The notes under the pieces are model-generated. The model saw only the letters and a list, made by a program, of their open reading frames with translations, did no database searches and was not told the origin of the DNA. 64,000 nt of DNA from CAIVAT01 sp964525995. GTDB lineage: Bacteria; Bacteroidota; Bacteroidia; Bacteroidales; FEN-979. Below are positions 1 to 7,824 of this stretch, in pieces (position 1 is the stretch's first letter; each line of letters starts with the position of its first letter). Position numbers and translations under genes: made by a program. The stretch is from assembly GCA_964525995.1 (NCBI GenBank), contig CAZGIM010000010.1, forward strand, positions 62,001-126,000. Direction: 5' to 3'.

Positions 1-199
1 CATTTATGGGCGCCACGATATGATAAGAAACCGTTCCAAAAAGAGAATCACCAATCCGGACCAGGTTCATGGTAAGCTCAAACTCTGTCCCGATTGTTCC
101 TGTAAGTCTCATGAAGGAAGCGGCTTCCTTTTTTTGCTGTGCCTGGCTTGATACCGAAAAAAACAGGTATATAATCAATGTTAAGATACGTGGGTTCAT
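1..199 (-). CDS. Secreted protein of unknown function, 3' end cut by window edge
   Basis: The first 66 codons of a minus-strand gene are present, starting at the ATG at 199 and running off the left edge. The N-terminus has a short basic start, a hydrophobic core and a small-residue cleavage region ending in SSQAQ, so it looks like a Sec signal peptide for the periplasm or outer membrane. The mature part opens with a beta-rich segment (RLTGTIGTEFELTMNL). It lies 13 bases after yggS on the same strand and is probably co-transcribed with it. I do not recognise the family from this fragment, and the missing C-terminus may carry the diagnostic domain. Confidence 0.6.
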   Translation of the reverse strand, partial: MNPRILTLIIYLFFSVSSQAQQKKEAASFMRLTGTIGTEFELTMNLVRIGDSLFGTVSYHIVAPIN

Positions 200-212
200 T
201 GGTGTAAAACAA

Positions 213-878
213 TTAATTACGACTTCCGAAGATGGTGGTACCGAGCCTGACCATAGTACTGCCCGCTTGAATTGCAAGGTTGTAATCGCCCGACATCCCC
301 ATTGAAATATCCCTAAACCAGGACGCCTCTGAAAAAAAAGAATTTTTCAACGTCAGAAAATTGTTGTGAAGAACGGAAAACTCGTTTAAAATCTGCGCTT
401 CATCGTCAATGAAACTGGCCATCCCCATAACACCGGTTATCCGGATGTTCCGCATAAGTTGAAACTGGCCCGATTGAAGAATATCCATCGCTTCCCCAAT
501 GACCAGCCCTGATTTCGACTCCTCCCTTGCAATGTGGAATTCCAACAGGCAATCAATGACCCTGTTATTTCTGATTCCTGCTTTATTGATCTCAGCCAGC
601 AGTGACAGACTGTCAACACTGTGGATCAGATAAATGAAGGGGGCAATGTACCTGACTTTATTCGACTGAAGGTGACCGATCAGGTGCCAGAAAATATCAG
701 AGGGCAATTGCTCCTTTTTCGACATCAATTCCTGCACCCGGTTCTCACCAAAATGACGCTGCCCGGCATGATAGGCTTCCAGGATATGCTCACAGGTTTG
801 GTTTTTCGAAACCGCAACAAGAGTGACGTGTTGAGGAATCGCCATTTTCAATTCGGCAATCCGATTTCCGATACTCAC
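213..878 (-). CDS. yggS: YggS/PROSC-type PLP-binding protein
   Basis: Pyridoxal-phosphate homeostasis protein of the YggS/YBL036C family, a single alanine-racemase-like TIM barrel that binds PLP without strong catalytic activity. Visible hallmarks are LVAVSK (PLP lysine), HFGENRVQE, WHLIGHLQSNK and the C-terminal phosphate-binding stretch with SMGMSGDYNLAI and GSTMVRLGT. The longest frame opens at a TTG at 902, but a TATTTTTG promoter element covers 900-907. The GTG at 878, followed by SIGNRIAEL, gives the normal family N-terminus and about 221 residues, so I use it. An AAGG-type ribosome site precedes it. The gene is divergent from the membrane phosphotransferase at 954. Confidence 0.9.
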   Translation of the reverse strand: MSIGNRIAELKMAIPQHVTLVAVSKNQTCEHILEAYHAGQRHFGENRVQELMSKKEQLPSDIFWHLIGHLQSNKVRYIAPFIYLIHSVDSLSLLAEINKAGIRNNRVIDCLLEFHIAREESKSGLVIGEAMDILQSGQFQLMRNIRITGVMGMASFIDDEAQILNEFSVLHNNFLTLKNSFFSEASWFRDISMGMSGDYNLAIQAGSTMVRLGTTIFGSRN

Positions 879-899
879 GGCTTTGATCCTTTTTCGGAA

Positions 900-907
900 C
901 AAAAATA
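900..907 (-). promoter_or_regulatory. Bacteroidota -7 promoter element for yggS
   Basis: TATTTTTG on the minus strand matches TAnnTTTG. It sits about 20 bases upstream of the GTG start of yggS and rules out the longer TTG-initiated frame. Confidence 0.55.
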
Positions 908-934
908 CAGATTTGCCGGTTTTCGGCGGAACCG

Positions 935-943
935 TACCTTTGT
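935..943 (+). promoter_or_regulatory. Bacteroidota -7 promoter element for the LTA-synthase-like gene
   Basis: TACCTTTGT matches TAnnTTTG and ends 10 bases before the ATG at 954, so the leader would be only a few bases long. It is back to back with the yggS promoter. Confidence 0.6.
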
Positions 944-953
944 ATTTTTTTTC

Positions 954-2810
954 ATGAAAAAGACGATTTCATCCTTCATACGACAAATACTGTTCTGGAT
1001 TTTGTTCTTTGGATTCACCAGACTGATTTTCCTGATTTACAATTATCAACTGATCTTCACCGAAAAGATTGCATGGATCGAAATAATCAAAGGTTTTTGG
1101 TATGCGCTGAAACTCGACTTTGCAACCACCTGCTATTTTATGGTGATCCCTTTTCTGATAACCGCCGTTCAATTGTTCTTGAATAAAAGATGGTTGACAG
1201 TGGTAAAAAACGGGTATGCCTATATTATAATTACCCTTTATTCACTGGCGACAGCAGCAGAATTGGGAATCTATCCCGAATGGAAAACAAAGTTGACCTA
1301 TAAGGCGCTTAAGTACCTTCAACATCCGTCAGAGATTTACAATTCAGCTGAAACAGGCACCTTTTTTCTCCTGGTAATTCTCTTTTTAGGGATGAGCGCA
1401 GCCGGTATCTATTTTTTCAGAAAGTTTGTTCCATCCCTCAGCGATAACTCTCGGAAACCCTTGTTCGGTAAACTCATCTTCATACTGGTGATTCCGGTTT
1501 TGTTGTTCATCGGAATGCGCGGCGGAATCCAGCAAATACCGATCAATCAGAGTGAATCGTACTATTCGGAACACAACATATTAAATATTGCGGCGGTAAA
1601 TACGGCTTTCAACCTATATATCAGCGTCTTTGAGAATCTTGAGAACTTCAATAACAATCCGTACCTCTTTATGGATGATGCCGAGGCAGCCCGGATAATG
1701 AAGAAGATTTACCATACGCCCTGCGATTCGACACAATATATTCTGAATACTGACCGCCCCAACATCGTACTGCTTATTCTTGAAAGCTGGTCGGCCGATC
1801 TGATTCAAAGTCTTGGCGGAAAACCCGGTATTACACCTGAATTTGAAACTCTGGAAAAAGAGGGTATTCTGTTCACCCGTATTTATGCATCCGGATCAAG
1901 GTCTGAACAAGGCCTGGCGTCCATTGTATCAGGTTTTCCTGCCCATCCGGTAAGTTCCATTACCGTTCAGCCCGATAAATTCGTGAAACTACCTTCAATG
2001 GTAAAAATCCTCGAACAATCGGGCTATTCTACGGCATTTTATTTCGGGGGGCAGCTTATATACGGGAACATCAAAAGCTACATAATCTTCAATGGCTTTG
2101 ACCAGATCATGGAGGTTTACGATTTTCCCAAGTCGATCCCCCGGGGTAAACTCGGAATCCACGACCAGTTTACGCTCGGATATATGGTCGAGGATTTGGG
2201 TAAGATGAAGAAACCATTTTTATCGGTACTTTTTACCCTGAGTACCCACTCACCCTGGGACCAGCCTTTCGAAAAACCATTAAAATGGGGGGATAATGAA
2301 CAGGAATACATCAATGGCGCTTATTATACCGACCATTGCCTGGGCCAGTTTTTCAAAACAGCCCGTACCAAATCCTGGTACGACAGCACCTTATTTATTA
2401 TTGTAGCAGATCATAGCCACAACTCTTACTATAACTGGCATCCTCAATCGAGAGAATATCATTTGATTCCAATGCTCTTCTATGGTAAGGTGATCAGGGA
2501 TGAGTTCAAAGGTTCTAAGGAACAAAAGTTGGGAAACCAACATGATATTGCAGCGACACTACTGAAACAACTGCATTTACAGAATTCAACCTTTATTTAC
2601 AGTAAAGACCTGCTAAATACATGTACACCCGACTTCGCCTATTACTCTACCGACGACGGAGTGGGGTGGATCAGACCACATTTCTATTTCACCTTTGATA
2701 AAACCGGTTCTTATAATTACTGGTGGAATTCGCCGGAATTACCCGACTCTATCAGGAAAGAGGGAGAAGCCTATCTTCAGACTGTTTTTGAAGATTACAT
2801 GCACGACTGA
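954..2810 (+). CDS. LTA-synthase/sulfatase-family membrane phosphotransferase
   Basis: Inner-membrane enzyme of 618 residues with about five N-terminal transmembrane helices and a periplasmic alkaline-phosphatase-fold domain. Family members move phosphoglycerol or phosphoethanolamine onto glycans or lipids. Metal-site motifs are NIVLLILESW near residue 265, ADHSHN, and a late QHDIAATLL. The nucleophile loop reads GSRSEQGLASIVSGFP, placing Ser317 where relatives normally have threonine. The frame is open from 621, but that part overlaps yggS on the other strand and lies upstream of the promoter, so ATG 954 (MKKTISSFIRQ) is the start. As Gram-negatives lack lipoteichoic acid, the acceptor is probably an envelope polysaccharide or glycolipid; this is inference. 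Confidence 0.87.
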   Translation: MKKTISSFIRQILFWILFFGFTRLIFLIYNYQLIFTEKIAWIEIIKGFWYALKLDFATTCYFMVIPFLITAVQLFLNKRWLTVVKNGYAYIIITLYSLATAAELGIYPEWKTKLTYKALKYLQHPSEIYNSAETGTFFLLVILFLGMSAAGIYFFRKFVPSLSDNSRKPLFGKLIFILVIPVLLFIGMRGGIQQIPINQSESYYSEHNILNIAAVNTAFNLYISVFENLENFNNNPYLFMDDAEAARIMKKIYHTPCDSTQYILNTDRPNIVLLILESWSADLIQSLGGKPGITPEFETLEKEGILFTRIYASGSRSEQGLASIVSGFPAHPVSSITVQPDKFVKLPSMVKILEQSGYSTAFYFGGQLIYGNIKSYIIFNGFDQIMEVYDFPKSIPRGKLGIHDQFTLGYMVEDLGKMKKPFLSVLFTLSTHSPWDQPFEKPLKWGDNEQEYINGAYYTDHCLGQFFKTARTKSWYDSTLFIIVADHSHNSYYNWHPQSREYHLIPMLFYGKVIRDEFKGSKEQKLGNQHDIAATLLKQLHLQNSTFIYSKDLLNTCTPDFAYYSTDDGVGWIRPHFYFTFDKTGSYNYWWNSPELPDSIRKEGEAYLQTVFEDYMHD

Positions 2811-2818
2811 ATATAAAA

Positions 2819-2845
2819 GAGGGCGTCGATTATTTCGCCGCCCTC
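2819..2845. terminator. Hairpin between convergent genes
   Basis: GAGGGCG at 2819-2825 pairs perfectly with CGCCCTC at 2839-2845. It lies between the convergent stops at 2810 and 2866 and has no long T-run, so it may be a weak bidirectional terminator. Confidence 0.5.
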
Positions 2846-2865
2846 CTCGGTATGAATTCAGTCGA

Positions 2866-4113
2866 TCAGTCTAAGAGGTGAACCACCAGTCCTGAACGAA
2901 GCTTCGGCTCAAACCAGGTAGTTTTAGGTGGCATAATGTTGCCGGAATCGGCAATATTGATGAGTTGCTTCATGGAGACCGGGAAAAGGGCGAATGCAAC
3001 CTTCATCTCTCCATCATCAACACGCCTTTTCAACTCACCAAGCCCCCTGATTCCACCAACAAAGTCGATCCGGTTGGAGGTCCTGAGATCCTTGATTCCT
3101 AAAATCTGGTCTAATACCAGCCTCGACAAAATGGTCACATCCAACACCTCAATGGGATCCGCGTCGTCGTAGGTACCCGGTTTTGCAGTCATTGAATACC
3201 ACTGGCCTTCCAGGTACATCGAGAAATTATGCAGGGAGCCCGGTTTGTAAATCTCCCGACCCATCGGTTGGATCGTAAATACCCCCTCCAGTTTCTTTAT
3301 AAAATCGCCGGTATTCATGCCGTTGAGATCTTTCACAACCCGGTTGTAATCGATAATCGATAGTTGGTTATCAGGGAAATGGACCGCTAAAAAATAGTTG
3401 TATTCTTCCATTCCCGTATGATTCGGATTGTTCAGCTTTTTCTCATTTCCCACCAAGGCCGCCGCGGCCGTTCGATGATGACCATCAGCCACATAAGTGT
3501 ACGGAATGGCCCTGAAAAGGGATACCAGTCGCGAAATGATCTCATCGTCATCGATAACCCAGAAATGATGCCCGACGCCGTCAGGCGCCACAAAATCATA
3601 AACCGGCCGGTGTTCCTTTACAAACCGGTCAACAATTAAATCGATCTCAGGAACAGCAGGATAGGTGAAAAATACAGGTTCCATGTTGGCGTTGGTAATC
3701 CTCACATGTTTCATCCGGTCTTCTTCCTTATCCTTCCGGGTCAGTTCATGTTTTTTGATCACTCCATTCATGTAATCCGAAACTCCGGCGCATCCGACAA
3801 TTCCGTACTGGGTCTTGCCATTCATTGTCTGCGCATAGATATAAAGCAGCTCTTTAGAATCCGGCGCCAGCCAACCCTTTTCACGATACAGCCGGAAATT
3901 TTCTTTCGCTTTATCATACACGGGTTGTGAATGAATATCAACAGACTCAGACAAGTCGATCTCGGGTTTAATGATGTGCAGTAAAGAGTACGGATTCCCT
4001 TTCGCTTCGATACGTGCTTCGGTTGAATTCAACACATCATAAGGCCTTGAGGCCAGTTTTTCAGCAATTTGCACAGGGGGTCTGAGCCCCTGAAAAGGTT
4101 TTAGTATAGCCAT
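2866..4113 (-). CDS. DUF1015 family protein in the serine operon
   Basis: A 415-residue cytoplasmic protein recognisable as DUF1015 (COG4198) from its start (ILKPFQGLRPP, ASRPYDVLNS), the KHELTRKDKEEDR block near 121-133, and DGHHRTAAAA at 210-219. The DGHHR signature resembles the nucleotide-binding motif of ParB/sulfiredoxin-fold proteins, a fold that also includes free-serine kinases such as SerK and SbnI. It is the last gene of serC-serA-four-helix-bundle-DUF1015 and ends at a hairpin. No serB-like phosphatase is seen in this operon. A link to serine or phosphoserine metabolism is my inference from fold and context; the biochemical role is unproven. Confidence 0.88.
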   Translation of the reverse strand: MAILKPFQGLRPPVQIAEKLASRPYDVLNSTEARIEAKGNPYSLLHIIKPEIDLSESVDIHSQPVYDKAKENFRLYREKGWLAPDSKELLYIYAQTMNGKTQYGIVGCAGVSDYMNGVIKKHELTRKDKEEDRMKHVRITNANMEPVFFTYPAVPEIDLIVDRFVKEHRPVYDFVAPDGVGHHFWVIDDDEIISRLVSLFRAIPYTYVADGHHRTAAAALVGNEKKLNNPNHTGMEEYNYFLAVHFPDNQLSIIDYNRVVKDLNGMNTGDFIKKLEGVFTIQPMGREIYKPGSLHNFSMYLEGQWYSMTAKPGTYDDADPIEVLDVTILSRLVLDQILGIKDLRTSNRIDFVGGIRGLGELKRRVDDGEMKVAFALFPVSMKQLINIADSGNIMPPKTTWFEPKLRSGLVVHLLD

Positions 4114-4151
4114 AAAAAAAATTGAAAAAAGGTTTATTCTCGAGTCAATCC

Positions 4152-4583
4152 TCAGATGGTCTCGGTACCCTCTTCATCATCCAGTTCATCGGGTTTGACA
4201 CTCCGCTGAAGCGATCCGATGAGGGCACCGATCATCTTCGTCATCTCCATCAAATGATTCTTTGAGTCATCAAAAGCATCGTCTGAAATGAATGACCGGT
4301 TCTGGGCAACGGTTGAAAGAACTACACATTCCCTGACAGAACTCTTGGCCATTTTCAAATAATAAACAAACTGGCTCTTGTTCCGGGATGAACCTTCTGC
4401 AATGTTCAGCGCTATCCCGTGAGCAGAATTCAGAAAACGGTCAAAAAAAGATTTCATGAACGGGTCATTACCAGAGGTCTTTGCCAGATGGTATACCCAA
4501 TCAATGTACTCGAGCGCTTTGTGGTAGATTCGCAAATCTTCGAATCTAAAGAACGTACTGGGTCTTTCATGTTCGTTTTCCAT
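4152..4583 (-). CDS. Four-helix-bundle protein (TIGR02436 / S23-like)
   Basis: A 143-residue protein of the family first noticed inside 23S rRNA intervening sequences and now known as free-standing genes in many Bacteroidota. Typical features are FRFEDLRIYHKALEY at the N-terminus, NIAEGSSRNKSQF in the middle (residues about 73-85) and SSVRECV after it. The C-terminus is an acidic tail (DELDDEEGTE). It lies 76 bases after serA and 38 bases before DUF1015, in the middle of the serine operon. No enzymatic residues are evident and the fold suggests oligomerisation or nucleic-acid or protein binding. Its role here is unknown. Confidence 0.87.
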   Translation of the reverse strand: MENEHERPSTFFRFEDLRIYHKALEYIDWVYHLAKTSGNDPFMKSFFDRFLNSAHGIALNIAEGSSRNKSQFVYYLKMAKSSVRECVVLSTVAQNRSFISDDAFDDSKNHLMEMTKMIGALIGSLQRSVKPDELDDEEGTETI

Positions 4584-4670
4584 TGGGCAGTGCGATTAAT
4601 TAAACATTGGTGAACTGATCAATTCAATTTCAGTACAATGATGACAAATATAAACATATTTATAGGCAAA

Positions 4671-5594
4671 TTATTTATTAACCTGAAAAGTTTTATCCCC
4701 CTTGGTAATAAAATTAACAATCTGTTGCGCAGCCGCAATTCCGGCATTGATGTTTGCCTCCTCAGTCTGCGCACCCATCTTTTTAGGCGTACAGAAGAAC
4801 TTCGCTTTAAAACTGGCTTCAATGTCAGCCTTATTGGTAGGTTCTATATCCGAAAGGTAACCGAAATCCTTCCGCTCCTGGAACATACGCATCAGATCAG
4901 CTTCATGAATTACCTCAGCCCTGGCCGTATTTACGAGGCATGCAGGCGCGGGCATTTTAGAAAGTAAGGCATAATTGATCGATTGCTTGGTCTGACTGTT
5001 GGCAGGGATGTGAAGTGAAATGTAATTACACGTCGAATACAACTCTTCAACAGTACCCACCCATTTCACACCATCTTTTTCGATCTCAGCTTTCGGTACG
5101 TAAGGGTCAAATGCATACACATCCATTCCGAAACCTTTGGCAATTCTTGCCACATTCTTTCCTACATATCCATAGGCATGAATCCCCAGTTTCTTTCCCT
5201 TCAGCTCCGAACCCGACTTTCCATTGTAAAAATTACGGGCATAATAAACCATCATCCCTAACGCCAATTCGGCCACTGCATTGGAGTTCTGACCCGGAGT
5301 ATTCATGGCTACAACTCCTTTTGCAGTTGCAGCTTGCAGATCGATATTGTCATATCCGGCACCAGCCCTTACAATGATCTTTAACTTGTTCGCGGCGTCA
5401 ATTACCGCCTTGTCGGCTTTGTCACTCCGGATGATCAGGGCATCTGCATCCGCAACTGCCTTGATGAAGTCATCGTGCGAAGTGTAACCTTCAAGAAGAG
5501 CCAGCTCAAAACCGGCTTCTTCAACAACTTTACGAATTCCTTTTACCGCGACCGGCGCAAAAGGTTTATCGGTGGCAACCAATACTTTTGTCAT
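4671..5594 (-). CDS. serA: D-3-phosphoglycerate dehydrogenase, short type with active-site lysine
   Basis: First step of serine synthesis: oxidation of 3-phosphoglycerate to phosphohydroxypyruvate with NAD. At 307 residues it has only the substrate- and nucleotide-binding domains and lacks the C-terminal ACT regulatory domain. The nucleotide loop reads GIHAYGYVGKNVAR (138-150). Catalytic Arg225 (NTARAEV) and Glu251 (SDIEPTN) are visible. The usual catalytic His is replaced by the Lys-Lys of TPKKMGAQTEEAN (271-272), the pattern described for the 'type IIIK' enzymes of Entamoeba and Bacteroides relatives. It sits 42 bases after serC in one operon. Without an ACT domain, allosteric serine inhibition by that route is not expected. 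Confidence 0.92.
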   Translation of the reverse strand: MTKVLVATDKPFAPVAVKGIRKVVEEAGFELALLEGYTSHDDFIKAVADADALIIRSDKADKAVIDAANKLKIIVRAGAGYDNIDLQAATAKGVVAMNTPGQNSNAVAELALGMMVYYARNFYNGKSGSELKGKKLGIHAYGYVGKNVARIAKGFGMDVYAFDPYVPKAEIEKDGVKWVGTVEELYSTCNYISLHIPANSQTKQSINYALLSKMPAPACLVNTARAEVIHEADLMRMFQERKDFGYLSDIEPTNKADIEASFKAKFFCTPKKMGAQTEEANINAGIAAAQQIVNFITKGDKTFQVNK

Positions 5595-5636
5595 GATATA
5601 AGGTTTTTATCCGGACCTAAAAAAGCCCGGAGTGTT

Positions 5637-6707
5637 TTAAATATTGTTTTTCTCAAATTCATTCATAGCGTCAACCAAAGCCTGAACACTTTCGATGGGC
5701 AGCGCATTGTAGGTAGATGCCCTGAAACCACCAACCGACCTGTGTCCCTTGATGCCGATCATCCCCCGCGACTTCGCAAATTCCATGAAGGCATCTTCTT
5801 TACCTTTGTATGCTTCTTTCATAACAAAACAAATATTCATCAGCGACCTGCTCGCTTTTTCAACGGTACCGGTGAACATCTTGCTGTTATCAATGGTATC
5901 GTACAGCAGGTTTGCTTTACGCAGGTTCATCTGTTCCATCACTTTTACACCACCTAAACCCTTGATCCAACGTAACGTCTCTAAACAGGTATAGATCGCA
6001 AAAACAGGAGGGGTATTAAACAGCGACGGCTCTTTCAGATGGGTAGCATAGTTGAGCATCGTCGGGATTTTACGCTCGACTTTACCCAACATCTCCTCCT
6101 TGATGATTACGAAAGTGACCCCGGCCGGACCTAAATTTTTCTGAGCTCCGCCGTATATCAGCGAATACTTGGAAACGTCAACCGGACGGCTGAGAATATC
6201 CGACGACATGTCGGCCACCAGTGGTACAGGACTGTCCATATCAACTCTGATCTCTGAGCCATAGATGGTGTTGTTGGTTGTGATATGGAAATAATCCACA
6301 TCGGTCGGAATTGCATATCCTTTGGGAATATAAGTAAAGTTTTTATCCGAGGAAGAGGCAACAATGTTCACCTCGCCGAAAAATTTTGCCTCTTTGATTG
6401 CTTTTTGAGCCCACACACCCGTTTCAAGATAGGCGGCTTTCCGGTTCAGAAAATTGTAAGGAATCATGCAGAACTGCATACTGGCTCCACCTCCTAAGAA
6501 AATTACCTGATAACCGGCCGGAATCCCAAGTAATTCTTTGAATAAAGCCATAGTTTCATCAAGAATACCCTGAAAATCTTTACTGCGATGTGAAATCTCC
6601 AGCAATGATAAACCAATTCCGTTCAGATCGAGAATGGCTTTCGCTGAATTTTCAACGGCTACCCTGGGCAGAATCGAAGGCCCTGCATTAAAATTGTGTT
6701 TTTTCAT
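5637..6707 (-). CDS. serC: Phosphoserine aminotransferase
   Basis: Class V PLP aminotransferase that converts 3-phosphohydroxypyruvate and glutamate to phosphoserine and 2-oxoglutarate. At 356 residues it has the usual length. Family marks are HNFNAGPSILP at the N-terminus, LLEISHRSKDF, the GGGASMQF phosphate-binding stretch, and YGGAQKNLGPAG containing the PLP lysine (Lys190). The C-terminal KGHRSVGGFRASTYNA matches substrate-binding arginines of the family. It is the first gene of the minus-strand serine operon and has its own promoter at 6761-6769. Confidence 0.96.
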   Translation of the reverse strand: MKKHNFNAGPSILPRVAVENSAKAILDLNGIGLSLLEISHRSKDFQGILDETMALFKELLGIPAGYQVIFLGGGASMQFCMIPYNFLNRKAAYLETGVWAQKAIKEAKFFGEVNIVASSSDKNFTYIPKGYAIPTDVDYFHITTNNTIYGSEIRVDMDSPVPLVADMSSDILSRPVDVSKYSLIYGGAQKNLGPAGVTFVIIKEEMLGKVERKIPTMLNYATHLKEPSLFNTPPVFAIYTCLETLRWIKGLGGVKVMEQMNLRKANLLYDTIDNSKMFTGTVEKASRSLMNICFVMKEAYKGKEDAFMEFAKSRGMIGIKGHRSVGGFRASTYNALPIESVQALVDAMNEFEKNNI

Positions 6708-6760
6708 GACCTGTTTAATTTTAAATGTATGTATATGTGTTAAGTAGTATTTTCACCGTA

Positions 6761-6769
6761 GCAAAGATA
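6761..6769 (-). promoter_or_regulatory. Bacteroidota -7 promoter element for serC operon
   Basis: TATCTTTGC on the minus strand, about 54 bases before the serC ATG. It probably drives serC, serA, the four-helix-bundle gene and DUF1015 together. Confidence 0.6.
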
Positions 6770-6795
6770 AGGAATGAAAGCTAAAATTAAAAAAA

Positions 6796-7764
6796 TTAAT
6801 TCGGGTAGTGATAGGGAGGTTTATTCCTCTTCTCCGGCTTCTTCTCGTTCCGGGCATCAACCTTCTGCAGAAAATGCCAGGCTCCGCTGTCGAAAATAAA
6901 ACCGCTGAAAAGATCACCCGATGGCACATAAAAACGATATTGGCCTTCCAGCAAGGGATCAACCGGAACCAAATGATCGAAAACGACTATTTTAGCCCTG
7001 TTCATATCCTCATCAAAACTTCGCTTACCGGAATTCCATTTCCGGGTTACTGAAATGGGCTGATCTTCATATTTCATCGACATAGTAGTGGATGCATCAA
7101 ACCTGAAAACAACCCTGGTTAATCTCCCGGACATGTAATCCGGAAAAACACGTTCTCCGAAATGTGGTGTGCGTTCGTTGTCAAACCTCAATATTTCAAT
7201 GACTTTTCGCGAAATCAGCCGGTCCTGACCCGACCACCCAAGAAGAGTATAAAAGGTGTTCCCACCTAAATCCTTACAGGTGATGACTTTATAATAAAGC
7301 GCTCCGAACCAGTTCCCATTGAATAAAATGGCCGAATCCGCATCTACAGCGGAATCCGAGACATCATGAAGGAAGAAAAGTTTAAAAGAATCCCGTTGAT
7401 AAACTTTCAAAAACGCGAAGTATCTGAATTTACCATCGATGGTAAGAAGGTTCCATTGATAAAAAGTAAATGAACCATCATCCGGACTGATCCGGTTGAG
7501 CGTTTTAAGTTTGGTTAATGGATAGGATTCCGATCCGGGAATACCGATAAACGAATGAAGTGTCCGGGTAAATCGCTCATTGTAATCCTCCCTGACCGAA
7601 TCATCCCGGATATCCGATATCTTCTGCAGCAATCCGTATAATGTATCCTCTGCCTGCTTCAACTCCTCAATTTCCTGACAACATGCAAACCTCGCACAGT
7701 CAAGACAAAATATCAATGAAATTGCCAGGATTACAGTGAGCGGTCTGCCTTCGGTTTTTTGCAT
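6796..7764 (-). CDS. Exported protein of unknown function
   Basis: A 322-residue protein starting at ATG 7764 (MQKTEGRPLTVI), followed by a hydrophobic signal segment. The longer frame to 7848 would overlap the divergent acyl-CoA reductase and its promoter, so it is rejected. The mature protein starts with a probable coiled region (QEIEELKQAEDTLYGLLQKI) and continues as beta-rich sequence with LNRISPDDGSFTFYQWNLL and YYKVITCKDLGGNTFYTLLGW. The C-terminus is basic (NEKKPEKRNKPPYHYPN). I recognise it only as a Bacteroidota-type conserved hypothetical. It may act in the periplasm, but no catalytic motif is visible. Confidence 0.72.
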   Translation of the reverse strand: MQKTEGRPLTVILAISLIFCLDCARFACCQEIEELKQAEDTLYGLLQKISDIRDDSVREDYNERFTRTLHSFIGIPGSESYPLTKLKTLNRISPDDGSFTFYQWNLLTIDGKFRYFAFLKVYQRDSFKLFFLHDVSDSAVDADSAILFNGNWFGALYYKVITCKDLGGNTFYTLLGWSGQDRLISRKVIEILRFDNERTPHFGERVFPDYMSGRLTRVVFRFDASTTMSMKYEDQPISVTRKWNSGKRSFDEDMNRAKIVVFDHLVPVDPLLEGQYRFYVPSGDLFSGFIFDSGAWHFLQKVDARNEKKPEKRNKPPYHYPN

Positions 7765-7803
7765 GATCGTAATACAGAAGCTGCAAAAATGAGAACTTCC
7801 GGC

Positions 7804-7812
7804 TAACTTTGC
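7804..7812 (+). promoter_or_regulatory. Bacteroidota -7 promoter element for acyl-CoA reductase
   Basis: TAACTTTGC matches TAnnTTTG and ends 12 bases before ATG 7825, giving a very short leader. Confidence 0.6.
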
Positions 7813-7824
7813 AAAAAAACTGCC

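Noticed and set aside
621..953. N-terminal extension of the LTA-synthase-like frame
   Set aside because: It overlaps yggS on the opposite strand, contains the promoter at 935-943 and has no family similarity; ATG 954 gives a normal membrane start.
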